Source of the DNA: Bdellovibrio sp. ZAP7
GTDB taxonomy: Bacteria; Bdellovibrionota; Bdellovibrionia; Bdellovibrionales; Bdellovibrionaceae
Reading direction: 5' to 3'
Assembly (NCBI RefSeq): GCF_006874645.1
Contig: NZ_CP030082.1
Location: 3,162,001 to 3,226,000 of the forward strand
DNA length: 64,000 nucleotides
Shown here: in pieces, positions 1-8,642 of the stretch
Layout: every line of letters starts with the position of its first letter
Numbering within the stretch: position 1 is the first letter of the stretch
Position numbers and translations under genes: made by a program
Notes under the pieces: model-generated
Database searches by the model: none
Seen by the model: only the letters and a program-made list of their open reading frames with translations
Told to the model about the DNA's origin: nothing

Positions 1-45
1 ATCAACGATTCTTTTAAAAACTGGCTTGAACAAAGTCTTAAATAA
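1..45 (+). CDS. C-terminal end of an unidentified upstream gene (partial)
   Basis: The first 15 codons of the window read open in frame 1 and end in a TAA at 43-45, giving the tail INDSFKNWLEQSLK. The gene begins outside the window, so its function cannot be judged. It lies 68 bases before pyrE on the same strand and might be co-transcribed with it. The call rests only on an open frame and reasonable residue composition. Confidence 0.45.
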   Translation: MNDSFKNWLEQSLK

Positions 46-113
46 ATCCAAAGTTAACTTCCGAAGGTAACACAAGATTACTCCCACAAAGCCGGAGTAA
101 TACCGGAGGAAAT

Positions 114-632
114 ATGACTCGTGCGGAACTCGCTAAAAAAATCTATGACGTCGCTCACTTAACCGGAGAATTTAAACTTCGCTCCGGTCAGATTTCCAAC
201 GAATACTTTGATAAATACCGCTTTGAAGCACAACCTGCTTTGCTTCGTGAAATTGCCAAACAAATGGTGCCGCTGATTCCTGCAGACACAGAGATACTTG
301 CAGGTTTAGAAATGGGAGGCATCCCTATCGCCACGGCCTTGTCCCTCGAAACGGGCATTCCTTGTGCTTTTGTTCGCAAAGAGGCGAAAGATTATGGCAC
401 CCGTCAATTCGCCGAAGGTTTGGATTTAAAAGGTAAAAAAGTTTTGGTGATAGAAGACGTGGTCACCACAGGTGGTCAGGTCGTTCTATCAACAGCAGAC
501 TTGCGCAGCATTGGCGCAAATATCACCCATGTTTTATGTGTTATTCACCGTGGTCCACAATTCCCTGAGCCTAAGCTTCAGGAAATTGGTGTAACATTGT
601 CGCCGCTCTTTATGAAAGCTGATTTTAACTAA
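114..632 (+). CDS. pyrE: Orotate phosphoribosyltransferase
   Basis: Cytoplasmic enzyme of pyrimidine synthesis that joins orotate to PRPP to give orotidine 5'-monophosphate. The 172-residue protein carries the PRPP-binding loop of type I phosphoribosyltransferases at about residues 111-122 (LVIEDVVTTGGQ) and the upstream LAGLEMGGIPIA segment expected of the family. It is shorter than the E. coli enzyme (about 213 residues), as is common in other phyla. The start ATG is preceded by a strong GGAGGA box at about 104-109. The last four bases overlap the convergent gene on the other strand. No other pyrimidine gene is visible nearby. Confidence 0.93.
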   Translation: MTRAELAKKIYDVAHLTGEFKLRSGQISNEYFDKYRFEAQPALLREIAKQMVPLIPADTEILAGLEMGGIPIATALSLETGIPCAFVRKEAKDYGTRQFAEGLDLKGKKVLVIEDVVTTGGQVVLSTADLRSIGANITHVLCVIHRGPQFPEPKLQEIGVTLSPLFMKADFN

Positions 633-1399
633 AGCAAAGTTCCATCAAGAAAATCCCCACTCGTCATTGGCGGCGGCTTGATGGAGCGCTTTCCACCCCA
701 GCCGAACACAGTCTGCACCAAGTTACGAGATGTGTCCGGCATATCACGATTCCCAGCCATCCATAGACTCTGCGAAAACAATTTTTTTAAAGATCGGACC
801 GTTCGCACCGACTGTCCCTGAGAAATAAAATTCTTTTGGGCTTCGGCCATAACCGTCGGATGTGTTGCCCAAATATCAATTCTTCCAGACTGAAGTTTTC
901 GGTAATTACCAAGGTCTTCGGTCATGCCTTCAACTTTGGAATTCTTCCCCGTATAGCGCAACAGTTCTTGCTCACGCGCGCTGCCACTTAAAACACCGAT
1001 ACGGTACTTTCTTAAATCCTTAAGATCTGTGATTTGAATATTCGAGTCGACGGCATACAACCAGCAATCGACATCTGCTAAGTGGACAATCCAATTGAAT
1101 TTGTATTCTCGCTCGAAAGTACGAGTGAACGGAAAAAACAACGCATGAGGATTTCTTTCGACTTCCAACAGAGCCCTTTTCCAGGGCACCCAAACGACTT
1201 CGAAATCTTTTTCTTTTCCGGATTTTTTAAGAGTGGCGGCGATCAGTTTGCCAAACTCGCCACCAAGACCATCCACACCATCCGCTTTTTTGACAACAGT
1301 TGGCGGGGTTTCGACTGTATATATTTGGATTTTAGATCGCCCGGCCTCGGGTGAGGCGGCCGCCATGAATCCTGCTAAAACCATAATATTCAAAAACAT
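629..1399 (-). CDS. Periplasmic solute-binding-like protein (SBP_bac_3 type)
   Basis: A 256-residue protein with a hydrophobic N-terminus ending near MAAASPEA, which looks like a short signal peptide, followed by the layout of extracellular solute-binding family 3: an early IQIYTVETPP strand, a WVPWKRALLEVE segment, then LRKYRIGVLSGSAREQ at the start of the second lobe and YRKLQSGRIDIWAT later. Such stand-alone proteins without a permease are frequent and may bind amino acids or act as sensors; the ligand cannot be predicted. The ATG at 1397-1399 has only a weak ribosome-binding site and an in-frame stop lies a few codons upstream. The 3' end overlaps pyrE by four bases, so the two genes converge. 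Confidence 0.7.
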   Translation of the reverse strand: MFLNIMVLAGFMAAASPEAGRSKIQIYTVETPPTVVKKADGVDGLGGEFGKLIAATLKKSGKEKDFEVVWVPWKRALLEVERNPHALFFPFTRTFEREYKFNWIVHLADVDCWLYAVDSNIQITDLKDLRKYRIGVLSGSAREQELLRYTGKNSKVEGMTEDLGNYRKLQSGRIDIWATHPTVMAEAQKNFISQGQSVRTVRSLKKLFSQSLWMAGNRDMPDTSRNLVQTVFGWGGKRSIKPPPMTSGDFLDGTLL

Positions 1400-1435
1400 T
1401 ATTTGTTTATAGCTCAGGACTCATTTGTCTACACC

Positions 1436-2275
1436 TTATTTCTCGGCAACGACATAAGCGATCCATGATTCGCAAGACTCACCGTGGTCGACACGCGTGA
1501 AATTACCGTCACCAGAACCATCTTTTGCAGTTCCTTCCCAGTAAACGTGACTTTTAGCAAAACCCACTTCATGCATGATCTCGCGAATTTCGGAAATACT
1601 CCACAAGCGCCAGTCATATGTAAAAACCTGTTCAATTTTCTTACCACCCACACGGAAGTGAATATGAAAAACAGCGTTGTTCGTCACAGGGTCAAAGTTT
1701 GTCTGATCCCAGTAGTAAGTGAAATCTTTGTGCTTCATTCTGTCTTCGATAGCGTCGTAGCATTGACTGCCACCGAACACATCCAGCAAGAAGATACCGT
1801 CTTTGCTCAACGTTTTGTAAGCGTTCGCAAAATAATTTTTCAGCATCCATCTTTGCTTAAAACAGAAGTAAGAAAAGTTCATCGCAGCGATGATGTCAGC
1901 CTTTTCCAGACTAGGATCCATCACGTTGCCTTCGATAACCTTCATACGTTTTTGCTGCTCAGGTCTCAGCTTAGACAGATAGTGCGCTTTACCGTAAGCA
2001 ATTGGCTCTGGATCCAAATCCACGCCAATTGACTGATGTTTCGGATCCAGCTTAATCCACTCTGTTGAAAGCGCAAATGTACCGCAGAAGTCTTCACGGA
2101 AAATTCGCGGAGCTTTTTTCTTAAGCTCCTTGTAAGTATTGCGAATGAAAACTACATCGTTTTCAGCCGACTGCACAGCTTTGCTGTACAGTTCGTATTT
2201 ATCAAACTGCGTTTTTCCAGTTTTCTTTGAAACTTTACGACGAACTTTTTTTCTGTGACCGACTCCCTTCAACAT
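1436..2275 (-). CDS. Class I SAM-dependent methyltransferase
   Basis: A 279-residue protein with a Rossmann-type methyltransferase core: a glycine motif region REDFCGTFALSTEW, an acidic strand end SIGVDLDPEPIAYG, a motif around IIAAMNFSYFCF, and a post-motif LLDVFGGSQCYD. The first 20 residues are very basic (KKVRRKVSKKTGK), which could bind nucleic acid or membrane. The substrate cannot be told. The gene starts only two bases after the pdhB stop on the same strand, so it is probably translated from the same message as pdhA-pdhB. The ATG at 2273-2275 uses a GAGG about 11 bases upstream, inside the end of pdhB. Confidence 0.8.
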   Translation of the reverse strand: MLKGVGHRKKVRRKVSKKTGKTQFDKYELYSKAVQSAENDVVFIRNTYKELKKKAPRIFREDFCGTFALSTEWIKLDPKHQSIGVDLDPEPIAYGKAHYLSKLRPEQQKRMKVIEGNVMDPSLEKADIIAAMNFSYFCFKQRWMLKNYFANAYKTLSKDGIFLLDVFGGSQCYDAIEDRMKHKDFTYYWDQTNFDPVTNNAVFHIHFRVGGKKIEQVFTYDWRLWSISEIREIMHEVGFAKSHVYWEGTAKDGSGDGNFTRVDHGESCESWIAYVVAEK

Positions 2276-2277
2276 GA

Positions 2278-3333
2278 CTACGGAACCTCTGCAACGATTT
2301 CACGAATCGCTGTTTCGATGTCGTGGTGTTGAGGAACAGAATTTTTCTCTAGGTTGGGATGCAAACCGATACCTGGCAAGTTTTTACCTGCAAGGACGCG
2401 AGGACGCGCCATCAACGAATAGAAGCACTCTTGAGTTGTTCTGTAAGCCAAATGCTCACCGAAGTTCGTTACTTCAGTGTCTTCGTTTACGAACAATACA
2501 CGACCTGTTTTTTCAACAGAGGCTTTAATCATCTGCCAGTCGTATGGATAGATCGAACGCAAATCGATCACTTCCACCGAAATACCTTCATCTGCCAATT
2601 TCTTAGCAACTTCGTCACATAGGTGCACCATGCGGCTGTAGGTAACTACAGTGATGTGCTCGCCCGCGTGAGTAATTTTACCTTTACCAATTGGCACGAT
2701 GTATTTCTCAAGCTCAGGCCACTTAGCTTTCCAGCCTTGAGAGTTTTGTACGGGCTTATCGATCATTGATTTCAAAGTTTTTTCGTCCTCTGGTTCACCA
2801 GGGATCAACTCGTCACCTTTATGGCGCATCAATGCTTTAGATTTCAAATAAAGAACCGGATTTGGATCTTCAATGGCTGCCAACATCAAACCGTAAGCAT
2901 CCAAAGGATTCGAAGGCATCACAATCTTCCAACCTGGCAAACGAGATGCCCAAGCGTCGAAAGAGTGAGAGTGGTAAACGGAACCAAAGATCCCGGCTCC
3001 CACCGGAGTCATCACAACCATTGGCAATTGAACTTGACCGTTTGTGCACCACAAAGTGTTGCCGGCGATTTTCAAAAGATCGATCGTGTTGAAGATATAA
3101 TCTGCGAACTGGATTTCAGCCACGCACTTATCACCTGTCATCGCGATACCCATCGCCATACTGATGATACCACGCTCGTCCAGTGGAGTGTTCCAGGCTG
3201 TTTTTAGCCCTTGAGTCGCCGTGAATACGCCCCCCAGTGGAGCGCCCACGTCCTGACCGAAGATGTCTTTAACGCCCATGTGTTTTTCACCGTAGTGAAG
3301 GGCCATTCTGATTGCTTGAGCTACGCTTGCCAT
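2278..3333 (-). CDS. pdhB: 2-oxoacid (pyruvate-type) dehydrogenase E1 component, beta subunit
   Basis: The beta half of the thiamine-diphosphate E1 enzyme that decarboxylates a 2-oxoacid and passes the acyl group to lipoylated E2. Family signatures include FGQDVG near the start, LDERGIISMAMGIAMTG, the helix GNTLWCTNGQVQLPMVV, and the C-terminal transketolase lobe with ITVVTYSRMVHLC and VEVIDLRSIYPYDW. An upstream TTG at 3346-3348 would add five residues, but the ATG at 3331-3333 overlaps the pdhA stop as TAATG and has GGAGA eight bases upstream, so I chose it (351 residues). It is coupled to pdhA. No E2 or E3 gene is in the window. Branched-chain oxoacid specificity is an alternative. Confidence 0.9.
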   Translation of the reverse strand: MASVAQAIRMALHYGEKHMGVKDIFGQDVGAPLGGVFTATQGLKTAWNTPLDERGIISMAMGIAMTGDKCVAEIQFADYIFNTIDLLKIAGNTLWCTNGQVQLPMVVMTPVGAGIFGSVYHSHSFDAWASRLPGWKIVMPSNPLDAYGLMLAAIEDPNPVLYLKSKALMRHKGDELIPGEPEDEKTLKSMIDKPVQNSQGWKAKWPELEKYIVPIGKGKITHAGEHITVVTYSRMVHLCDEVAKKLADEGISVEVIDLRSIYPYDWQMIKASVEKTGRVLFVNEDTEVTNFGEHLAYRTTQECFYSLMARPRVLAGKNLPGIGLHPNLEKNSVPQHHDIETAIREIVAEVP

Positions 3334-4454
3334 TAGAATTTTCTCCAATCAGCATTTTCATTATTCACGAACACATGATCCCACACTGTTTCTGCAGCAG
3401 GACCTGCTTCACCACGAGCTTGTTCTTGAGCTTTAACGCCCTCTTCCTCGTAGATCTCCCAAATTTTTTGCGCAGCCTTTTCAGTCAAGATACCAGCAGC
3501 GATCAATTTCTCTTGGAACTTGTAAACCGGATCGAACAGATCTGTTTTACGGTTCGCACCGTCTGCAGACGAGTGACCGTACAAGCGTGTCGTTTTTACT
3601 TCTAAGAAAGACGGCTTACCCGTTTTGCGGATGTAATCCATTTCTTCTTTCAAAGCTATGTATGTCTCAACTGGATTAGTTCCATCGATCACGCGCGAGC
3701 GGATGTTGAAAGCTTTCGCACGGTCCGCGATATGAGTCTCGCCATGTTGACCTTCATACGGAGTGGAAATACCAAAGCCATTGTTTTGCACAGTGATCAA
3801 TACTGGCAATTCTTGACCTTTACGAGATGACCATACCAAGCATGTTGCAAATTCGCCCTCTGCCGTACCTGCGTCACCACCCGTTACGATCGAGATCGAT
3901 TTGTGACCCGCGCGTTTTTGTGCGTGCGCTGTTCCGCAAGCGATTGGGTATTGAACTTCGATAGGAGAAGTTACAGGAGCCACGTTCCACTGAGGGAAGC
4001 AATAGTGACCTGCGAAGTTTCGCCCCCCTGTGGAAGGATCTGTCGCACGATTCATCATCAAGCGAACGGCTTCGATCATTGGCATACCTAGCGCAACCAT
4101 CGTTGGCGTACAACGGTAGTGCAAATGGAACCAGTCGTACTCAAGGCCTTTACCTTTACGGGCTAGTAAACCCAATGGAACTCCGAAAGCTTCCTCGCCC
4201 GGACCACCGATCCAGAAGTAACCTTCACCGGCTTTGTAGATTTTGATAACACGCTCTTCAAGAACGCGGGATTTGACCATCAGGTCGTGCATGCTCAACA
4301 AAAGTTCTTCAGACAAACCACCGAAATCAGATTTTTTCGGTGCAGCTTTTTTTGAAGACTTCGCAGCGGATTTAGTCGCAGCTTTTGCCGGCGCTTTTGC
4401 TTTTGCAGAAGCGGTTTTTTTGGCAGCTGGTTTTACAGTGGTCTTTTTAGACAT
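3333..4454 (-). CDS. pdhA: 2-oxoacid (pyruvate-type) dehydrogenase E1 component, alpha subunit, with Ala/Lys-rich N-terminal tail
   Basis: The alpha half of E1. The thiamine-diphosphate motif runs from GGDAGTAEGEF to ITVQNNGFGIST (GDx...NN form), and the phosphorylation-loop-like region with TTRLYGHSSADGANR follows. The first 40 or so residues are an Ala/Lys/Pro repeat tail resembling histone H1 or the flexible linkers of E2 proteins; ordinary E1 alpha subunits lack it, so the protein is longer than usual (373 residues). The tail could tether E1 to the complex or bind DNA; this is inference. The ATG at 4452-4454 has GGAG ten bases upstream. It is the first gene of an apparent pdhA-pdhB-methyltransferase operon. 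Confidence 0.9.
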   Translation of the reverse strand: MSKKTTVKPAAKKTASAKAKAPAKAATKSAAKSSKKAAPKKSDFGGLSEELLLSMHDLMVKSRVLEERVIKIYKAGEGYFWIGGPGEEAFGVPLGLLARKGKGLEYDWFHLHYRCTPTMVALGMPMIEAVRLMMNRATDPSTGGRNFAGHYCFPQWNVAPVTSPIEVQYPIACGTAHAQKRAGHKSISIVTGGDAGTAEGEFATCLVWSSRKGQELPVLITVQNNGFGISTPYEGQHGETHIADRAKAFNIRSRVIDGTNPVETYIALKEEMDYIRKTGKPSFLEVKTTRLYGHSSADGANRKTDLFDPVYKFQEKLIAAGILTEKAAQKIWEIYEEEGVKAQEQARGEAGPAAETVWDHVFVNNENADWRKF

Positions 4455-4709
4455 GTACTCAGTTCTCCACGGTTTTTAATCACATAAATCAAGGCCCCTA
4501 TCTAAGCGAGAACAGGTCAAATTGTCTGCCTTTTTCACCCCAATTGACGCAAATAGTAAAAATCCCTCAAAAACCTGCTGTAGGAAGCGGCATATAGCCG
4601 ATTTGAGCGCTAAAATTTATGTCATTTTCTCGCCAAGTGATGCTTCAAGCTGAGAACTTCAACAGTGCTTCAACACTCCCAGGCCAGAATGTACTAATTG
4701 GAGGACGTT

Positions 4710-4898
4710 ATGGCTTACAGATACGAATCAAGTGCCGTCTATGAAACTAAAAGAGTGCAAAATCTGACGATGCAAGAAATCAATCAAGCTATTTGGGAGT
4801 TGGGTCAAAAAGCTGACGAGTATGCGCGAAAAGCGTGTATCAGCTCTAAAAAAGCAGCCGCAGCCGTGATGAAAGCAAAACAGGTTTTTAGCAAATGA
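4710..4898 (+). CDS. Small hypothetical protein, 62 residues
   Basis: A short cytoplasmic-looking protein starting MAYRYESSAVYETKR, with a helical, basic second half rich in Ala and Lys (SSKKAAAAVMKAKQ). I do not recognise a family. The longer open frame begins with a TTG at 4698, but GGAGG at 4700-4704 sits six bases before the ATG at 4710, which decides the start. It lies alone between pdhA (divergent, 255 bases away) and a convergent pilin-like gene whose stop is next to its own. The strong ribosome-binding site is the main reason to believe the gene is real. Confidence 0.6.
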   Translation: MAYRYESSAVYETKRVQNLTMQEINQAIWELGQKADEYARKACISSKKAAAAVMKAKQVFSK

Positions 4899-4899
4899 C

Positions 4900-5829
4900 C
4901 TAAAACGTCGCGACCGTATCAACGATTTGTTTGTACTGGTCGGCCTGCGTGACGGAGTAATTCATCGAACCATAGGTAAAAGTGAAAACTCCGTTTTCAG
5001 CCTTGGCGTTAAAGGAGCCCGAAACACAACTGAATCCCGTAGCCGTTCGACTTTTCTGCGAATAAGGACTTGCGAAGCATTCTTTGATCGAACCTATCAT
5101 GAAGCTGGATTTCGGTTTTCCTGCAAGTTGGCTTTTCAAAGATTTAAGTTTTTCTGCGACACATTTTTGACTGACTGGTGCGTTGGCAGAAACTTGTGAG
5201 CAATCCTGGGAGGCGGTGCACTGGCCGGTTTTAGCATCAAAGAGGCCGCCAAACCCCAGGCACGCACTTTTTAGTACATCTTGATAGTTATTGCCATCAC
5301 CACCGTTGCATTGACTGATCAGACCGGCCTGATTGACTGAAATAGGAAATGAAATGGTCTGCGATTTTGTCTCGTGGATTAGTTCCTTGTGAGGGCGGTC
5401 AAAAACGATTTCAAGATTCGCATTTAAGGGAACCACTTCGTCAGGGGAAGTGAAAGTATGATCTTTAAAATCCTTCCAGCTTTCTTCTGTCGCGAACAAA
5501 CGCAGGGATTTTACGCTGTGTTTTTCTTGTTCTAACTTCATACCATTTTTGATGATCTCAGCACCATTACCGTCTTGAACATTATCCACCAACAGCACCC
5601 CTTTCTCGTCCAAGGTTCTTCCTTTAAAGGAAGCATCACAGGATTTTCGAGTGTAGATACTGACCATTGTATTATTCATAAGATCTGATTCACTCAGCTT
5701 ATTAGCCGCCAGAGCATTGGAATCTTTGGAAATCTTAAGTACCGTTGCAAGACCTAACGTAACTAAGGCCACGAGGGCGATAGCAGCCAACAGTTCAATG
5801 ATCGAGAAACCGTTATGCTTCATTCTCAT
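4900..5829 (-). CDS. Type IV minor-pilin-like protein with shared cysteine-rich C-terminal domain
   Basis: The N-terminus MRMKHNGFSIIELLAAIALV is a class III prepilin leader: a basic stretch, glycine before phenylalanine for PilD cleavage, glutamate at mature position 5, then a hydrophobic helix. After a globular region of about 170 residues comes a domain with CLGFGG.FD.....C.....C pattern and a later GSMNYS segment that recurs in the two neighbouring proteins. It probably belongs to a pilus or pseudopilus tip in the envelope. The start overlaps the stop of the upstream gene as ATGA (5826-5829), indicating coupling. No pilin motor or secretin genes are in the window. Confidence 0.75.
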   Translation of the reverse strand: MRMKHNGFSIIELLAAIALVALVTLGLATVLKISKDSNALAANKLSESDLMNNTMVSIYTRKSCDASFKGRTLDEKGVLLVDNVQDGNGAEIIKNGMKLEQEKHSVKSLRLFATEESWKDFKDHTFTSPDEVVPLNANLEIVFDRPHKELIHETKSQTISFPISVNQAGLISQCNGGDGNNYQDVLKSACLGFGGLFDAKTGQCTASQDCSQVSANAPVSQKCVAEKLKSLKSQLAGKPKSSFMIGSIKECFASPYSQKSRTATGFSCVSGSFNAKAENGVFTFTYGSMNYSVTQADQYKQIVDTVATF

Positions 5830-6821
5830 TTTGCCCCCACAGTGATTTTCATCAAGCCATCGGTTTGATATTTTATGACAAGCTCGAAAAGGTATTTCGC
5901 CAAAACCGGATCTGATAAAGTGTAATTGGTTGCACCTTGAGTGTACGAAAATTCCGTCGGTGTCGCAGAAAAGTTAGTACTGCCCAACTGACATGTGGTT
6001 TTATCAGTGGCCACCACCGCGCCTTGTGAGTTCGCCAGACAGTCTTTGATTGTACCTTGCAGGCCCTTTACGACCGCCGCTGTTGGAGTACTGTTTAAGT
6101 CTTTTAGCTGATCAGAAAGTCCCGCTGTTAATTTATCAAAGCACTCTTTCGAGACTGCCGAGTTTGCAGGAATACTGGCGCAGTCTTGTTTAAAATTACA
6201 TTGTGAAGTTTCGATATCAAAAACGCCGCCCAGTTGTTCACAAGCGACCTGCTGGGCATTCGCCACCATATCTGCCTGGGACGAAAGACATCCCACCACC
6301 ACACCCGCGGCATTTAAATAGACCGGAACGGAAACCGCCAAGGAGTTTGATTTAGAGGAGATCTGTTCTTTTTGTCTTTCCAATTCAATTTGAATATCGA
6401 TATTCGCAATATAGTTATTGGTACCTAATCCCGACTGCGCATCTTTGAAATGCTTCCAATCTTCTTCACGAATTTTGGCTTGCACTGTTTGCACCAACAA
6501 ATCATTTACGGGCGATTTAATCCCTGGAGCCAGCAATGGTTTGTTAGATAAGTCCACAAACTTTTCAGCCGACGTACCGCCCGTTTCGCTGAAGCTCATG
6601 TTCTTAAAATTCTTTTCGCAGATTTCAGGATTCGTTAAACTTTGCTGCCAGGATAAATTCAAATTCGCAGCGGAGTTGCGCATCTCTACTAAGTTTGCGC
6701 CTTTGAAGGATGTCTGAAAGATCGCTCCCAGTGCGCCGACAAGAATCGCCACGAGGGCCAAACTCACCAATACTTCTATTAATGTATAGCCCGATTTACT
6801 ACTGATGTTTCCCATCGTCAT
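5826..6821 (-). CDS. Type IV minor-pilin-like protein, second member with cysteine-rich domain
   Basis: The prepilin motif SGYTLIEVLVSLALVAILVG near the N-terminus has the cleavage glycine, the glutamate at mature position 5 and a hydrophobic helix. The C-terminal part repeats the neighbour's domain: CEQLGGVFDIETSQC, a later DCASIPANSAVSKEC, then KDC and CQLGS, and ends with a QGATNYT segment. The longest frame starts with TTG at 6845; I chose the ATG at 6819-6821, preceded by AAGAGA, giving 331 residues; a second ATG at 6815 is equally possible. It is the first gene of a two-gene pilin operon and is divergent from the third family member at 6902. Confidence 0.75.
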   Translation of the reverse strand: MTMGNISSKSGYTLIEVLVSLALVAILVGALGAIFQTSFKGANLVEMRNSAANLNLSWQQSLTNPEICEKNFKNMSFSETGGTSAEKFVDLSNKPLLAPGIKSPVNDLLVQTVQAKIREEDWKHFKDAQSGLGTNNYIANIDIQIELERQKEQISSKSNSLAVSVPVYLNAAGVVVGCLSSQADMVANAQQVACEQLGGVFDIETSQCNFKQDCASIPANSAVSKECFDKLTAGLSDQLKDLNSTPTAAVVKGLQGTIKDCLANSQGAVVATDKTTCQLGSTNFSATPTEFSYTQGATNYTLSDPVLAKYLFELVIKYQTDGLMKITVGAK

Positions 6822-6901
6822 ATTTCTCTTTTCTGAAACAACCAAAGTTTGATTTAGAAATATTGTTCACTTTCCGAAAAGAATAACAGTGAGGGTCGCT
6901 C

Positions 6902-7945
6902 ATGAAAACTGTTTCAAAACACACGTTTCTAGTGAACTCGGAGAATGGTTCAATCCTGGTCAGCGTTCTGGTCCTATCGACTATCATGTTGGTCTTTGGA
7001 TTATCGCTGATGACTTCATTAAACGATTCCTTCAATCTCAACACGCTCGCACTTACAAAAGTCAGTCAGATGAAGATCGAAGGCATGGTAAAGTCAGCAC
7101 TTCAAAATGGGAATTCTTGTAACAAGAATTTTACCGACGCCGTCTTGGATCAAAACGGTCGTCTCAACTTGAGCAGTATTAAGGGACAAGCAGACGAAAG
7201 CTTGCTCGAGGCAGATCAGATACTGGGAACACGCGACTTAAAGATTACAACAATTGCTATTGAGACCGCACCTGCTGATTGGGCAGCCTATACAGTCAAT
7301 AAAAGTTCTGCCACCGCGCCGTTGGCATTGGATGCAAAAATTCGAATTCGCTATCAAAAGCTAAAAACGTCCGTTGGCTCGAATCAGACTTTCACTGATA
7401 TACCGTTGCATTTTCTAATCGATAAGAATCAAAAAATAGTTTCGTGCGATACTTCAGATTCTGCGGGACAAACACTGTGCCTGCAGTTGGGTGGAGCTTT
7501 TGATACCGCCAGCAAGAAATGCTCATTTAATATTAATTGTGCGAATTTAAATGAAGCAATGTTGCCGTCCGGTACTTGCGTGATGAATCAGATCACAGAC
7601 CTGCAAAACAGTATCGACTCTGCCGTCGAACAGAAACAACAAACGGATTCGAAAGAAGCTGAAATGCCCGAAGTACCAAAACTTGCGGCCTCTGCATACC
7701 CCCAACCACCGCAATGGAAATCCTGGGAAAACATGGTTAAGTCCTGCGTGCAGACTCCCCAAGCGGCTAAATTCACCGGATCGACCCTGTCATGTTCGCT
7801 GGGCTCGTTTACTATCACTGCGGGGCCTACCGAAGTTAAAATGAGTATGGGAGCTATGAACTATCAAGGCGGTCCTGATGATGCGGCCTTTATCATGGAC
7901 CAGGTTCGCCAGATAATTCTGACCTATCTTGCCTCGACTCAATAG
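6902..7945 (+). CDS. PilX-like minor pilin with the shared cysteine-rich domain
   Basis: A 347-residue protein whose N-terminus (SENGSILVSVLVLSTIMLVF) resembles PilX or GspK-type atypical pilins: glycine followed by a hydrophobic helix without a clear glutamate at mature position 5. Its C-terminal half carries the same block as the two divergent neighbours: CLQLGGAFDTASKKC, then NCANL and GTC, a KSC, a CSLGSF and a final MGAMNYQG. A GAGGG box precedes the ATG. With the two minus-strand genes it makes a PilV/PilW/PilX-like set; function in adhesion, motility or prey attachment is inference. The 80-base gap to 6821 must hold divergent promoters. Confidence 0.7.
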   Translation: MKTVSKHTFLVNSENGSILVSVLVLSTIMLVFGLSLMTSLNDSFNLNTLALTKVSQMKIEGMVKSALQNGNSCNKNFTDAVLDQNGRLNLSSIKGQADESLLEADQILGTRDLKITTIAIETAPADWAAYTVNKSSATAPLALDAKIRIRYQKLKTSVGSNQTFTDIPLHFLIDKNQKIVSCDTSDSAGQTLCLQLGGAFDTASKKCSFNINCANLNEAMLPSGTCVMNQITDLQNSIDSAVEQKQQTDSKEAEMPEVPKLAASAYPQPPQWKSWENMVKSCVQTPQAAKFTGSTLSCSLGSFTITAGPTEVKMSMGAMNYQGGPDDAAFIMDQVRQIILTYLASTQ

Positions 7946-7966
7946 AAATCTTATTCTATTGGCATC

Positions 7967-8593
7967 ATGACCAACACATATCCATCCCTCGTTTTTGGGC
8001 TTAATACGCTTTGGACTTTGCTTAAGTATTCAGCCGCACTCTTCGCCCTGGGATTCGTGCTTCATCACATTTCTATTATTCTGCGTACGAAAATTTCACA
8101 GTGGCTGGGACCGAATGCGTTCATGCTGATTTTCTCTCCGGGAATCATGATTCACGAAATCAGCCATGCCGTTGCAGCTTTTCTCTTTCTTCATCAAATC
8201 GAAGACATCAAACTTTTTGATTGGAAAGCCAAGGACGGTTCTCACGGGCACGTGGTCAGCAGACCTCGTTCCGTCATCTGGCCTTTTAAAGTCTGGATAA
8301 AAATGGGCGAGCTTTTTATCGGCATTGCTCCTTTGATCATTGGCCCCTTGATTTGTGCTGCTGTTTTTTATTATTTTATTCCAGGTGGAAAACTCTTTAC
8401 TCACACCCCCCGTTTTGCAAACTTCCCGGGTTTCTCTTGGGGGCTGATTGCATGGTGGTACTTGGTGATCGCCGTCTTTTCGCAGATGGAGCTCAGTGAT
8501 GCAGACCTTAAAGGAACTTGGAAGGGTTACCTTTGGATTATCTTCACCTGTCTGGTCATCGCAATGTTCCGCTTTTATTGGGCGAAAATTTAG
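7967..8593 (+). CDS. M50-like integral membrane metalloprotease
   Basis: A 208-residue polytopic membrane protein with four or five hydrophobic segments. The second one holds HEISH at residues 63-67 (MIHEISHAVAAF), the zinc-ligand and catalytic glutamate motif of site-2-type proteases, and a later SDADLKG segment fits the third-ligand region of the M50 clan. Such enzymes cut transmembrane substrates, but some relatives are inactive. The ATG at 7967 lacks a convincing ribosome-binding site, 21 bases after the PilX-like gene, so translation may depend on coupling or a leaderless transcript. A link to the pilins is only positional. Confidence 0.6.
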   Translation: MTNTYPSLVFGLNTLWTLLKYSAALFALGFVLHHISIILRTKISQWLGPNAFMLIFSPGIMIHEISHAVAAFLFLHQIEDIKLFDWKAKDGSHGHVVSRPRSVIWPFKVWIKMGELFIGIAPLIIGPLICAAVFYYFIPGGKLFTHTPRFANFPGFSWGLIAWWYLVIAVFSQMELSDADLKGTWKGYLWIIFTCLVIAMFRFYWAKI

Positions 8594-8642
8594 TCTCTAG
8601 TGCGGAAGAGCGCATGACCTTCTCAGAGGCTGGTCCGGTCTG

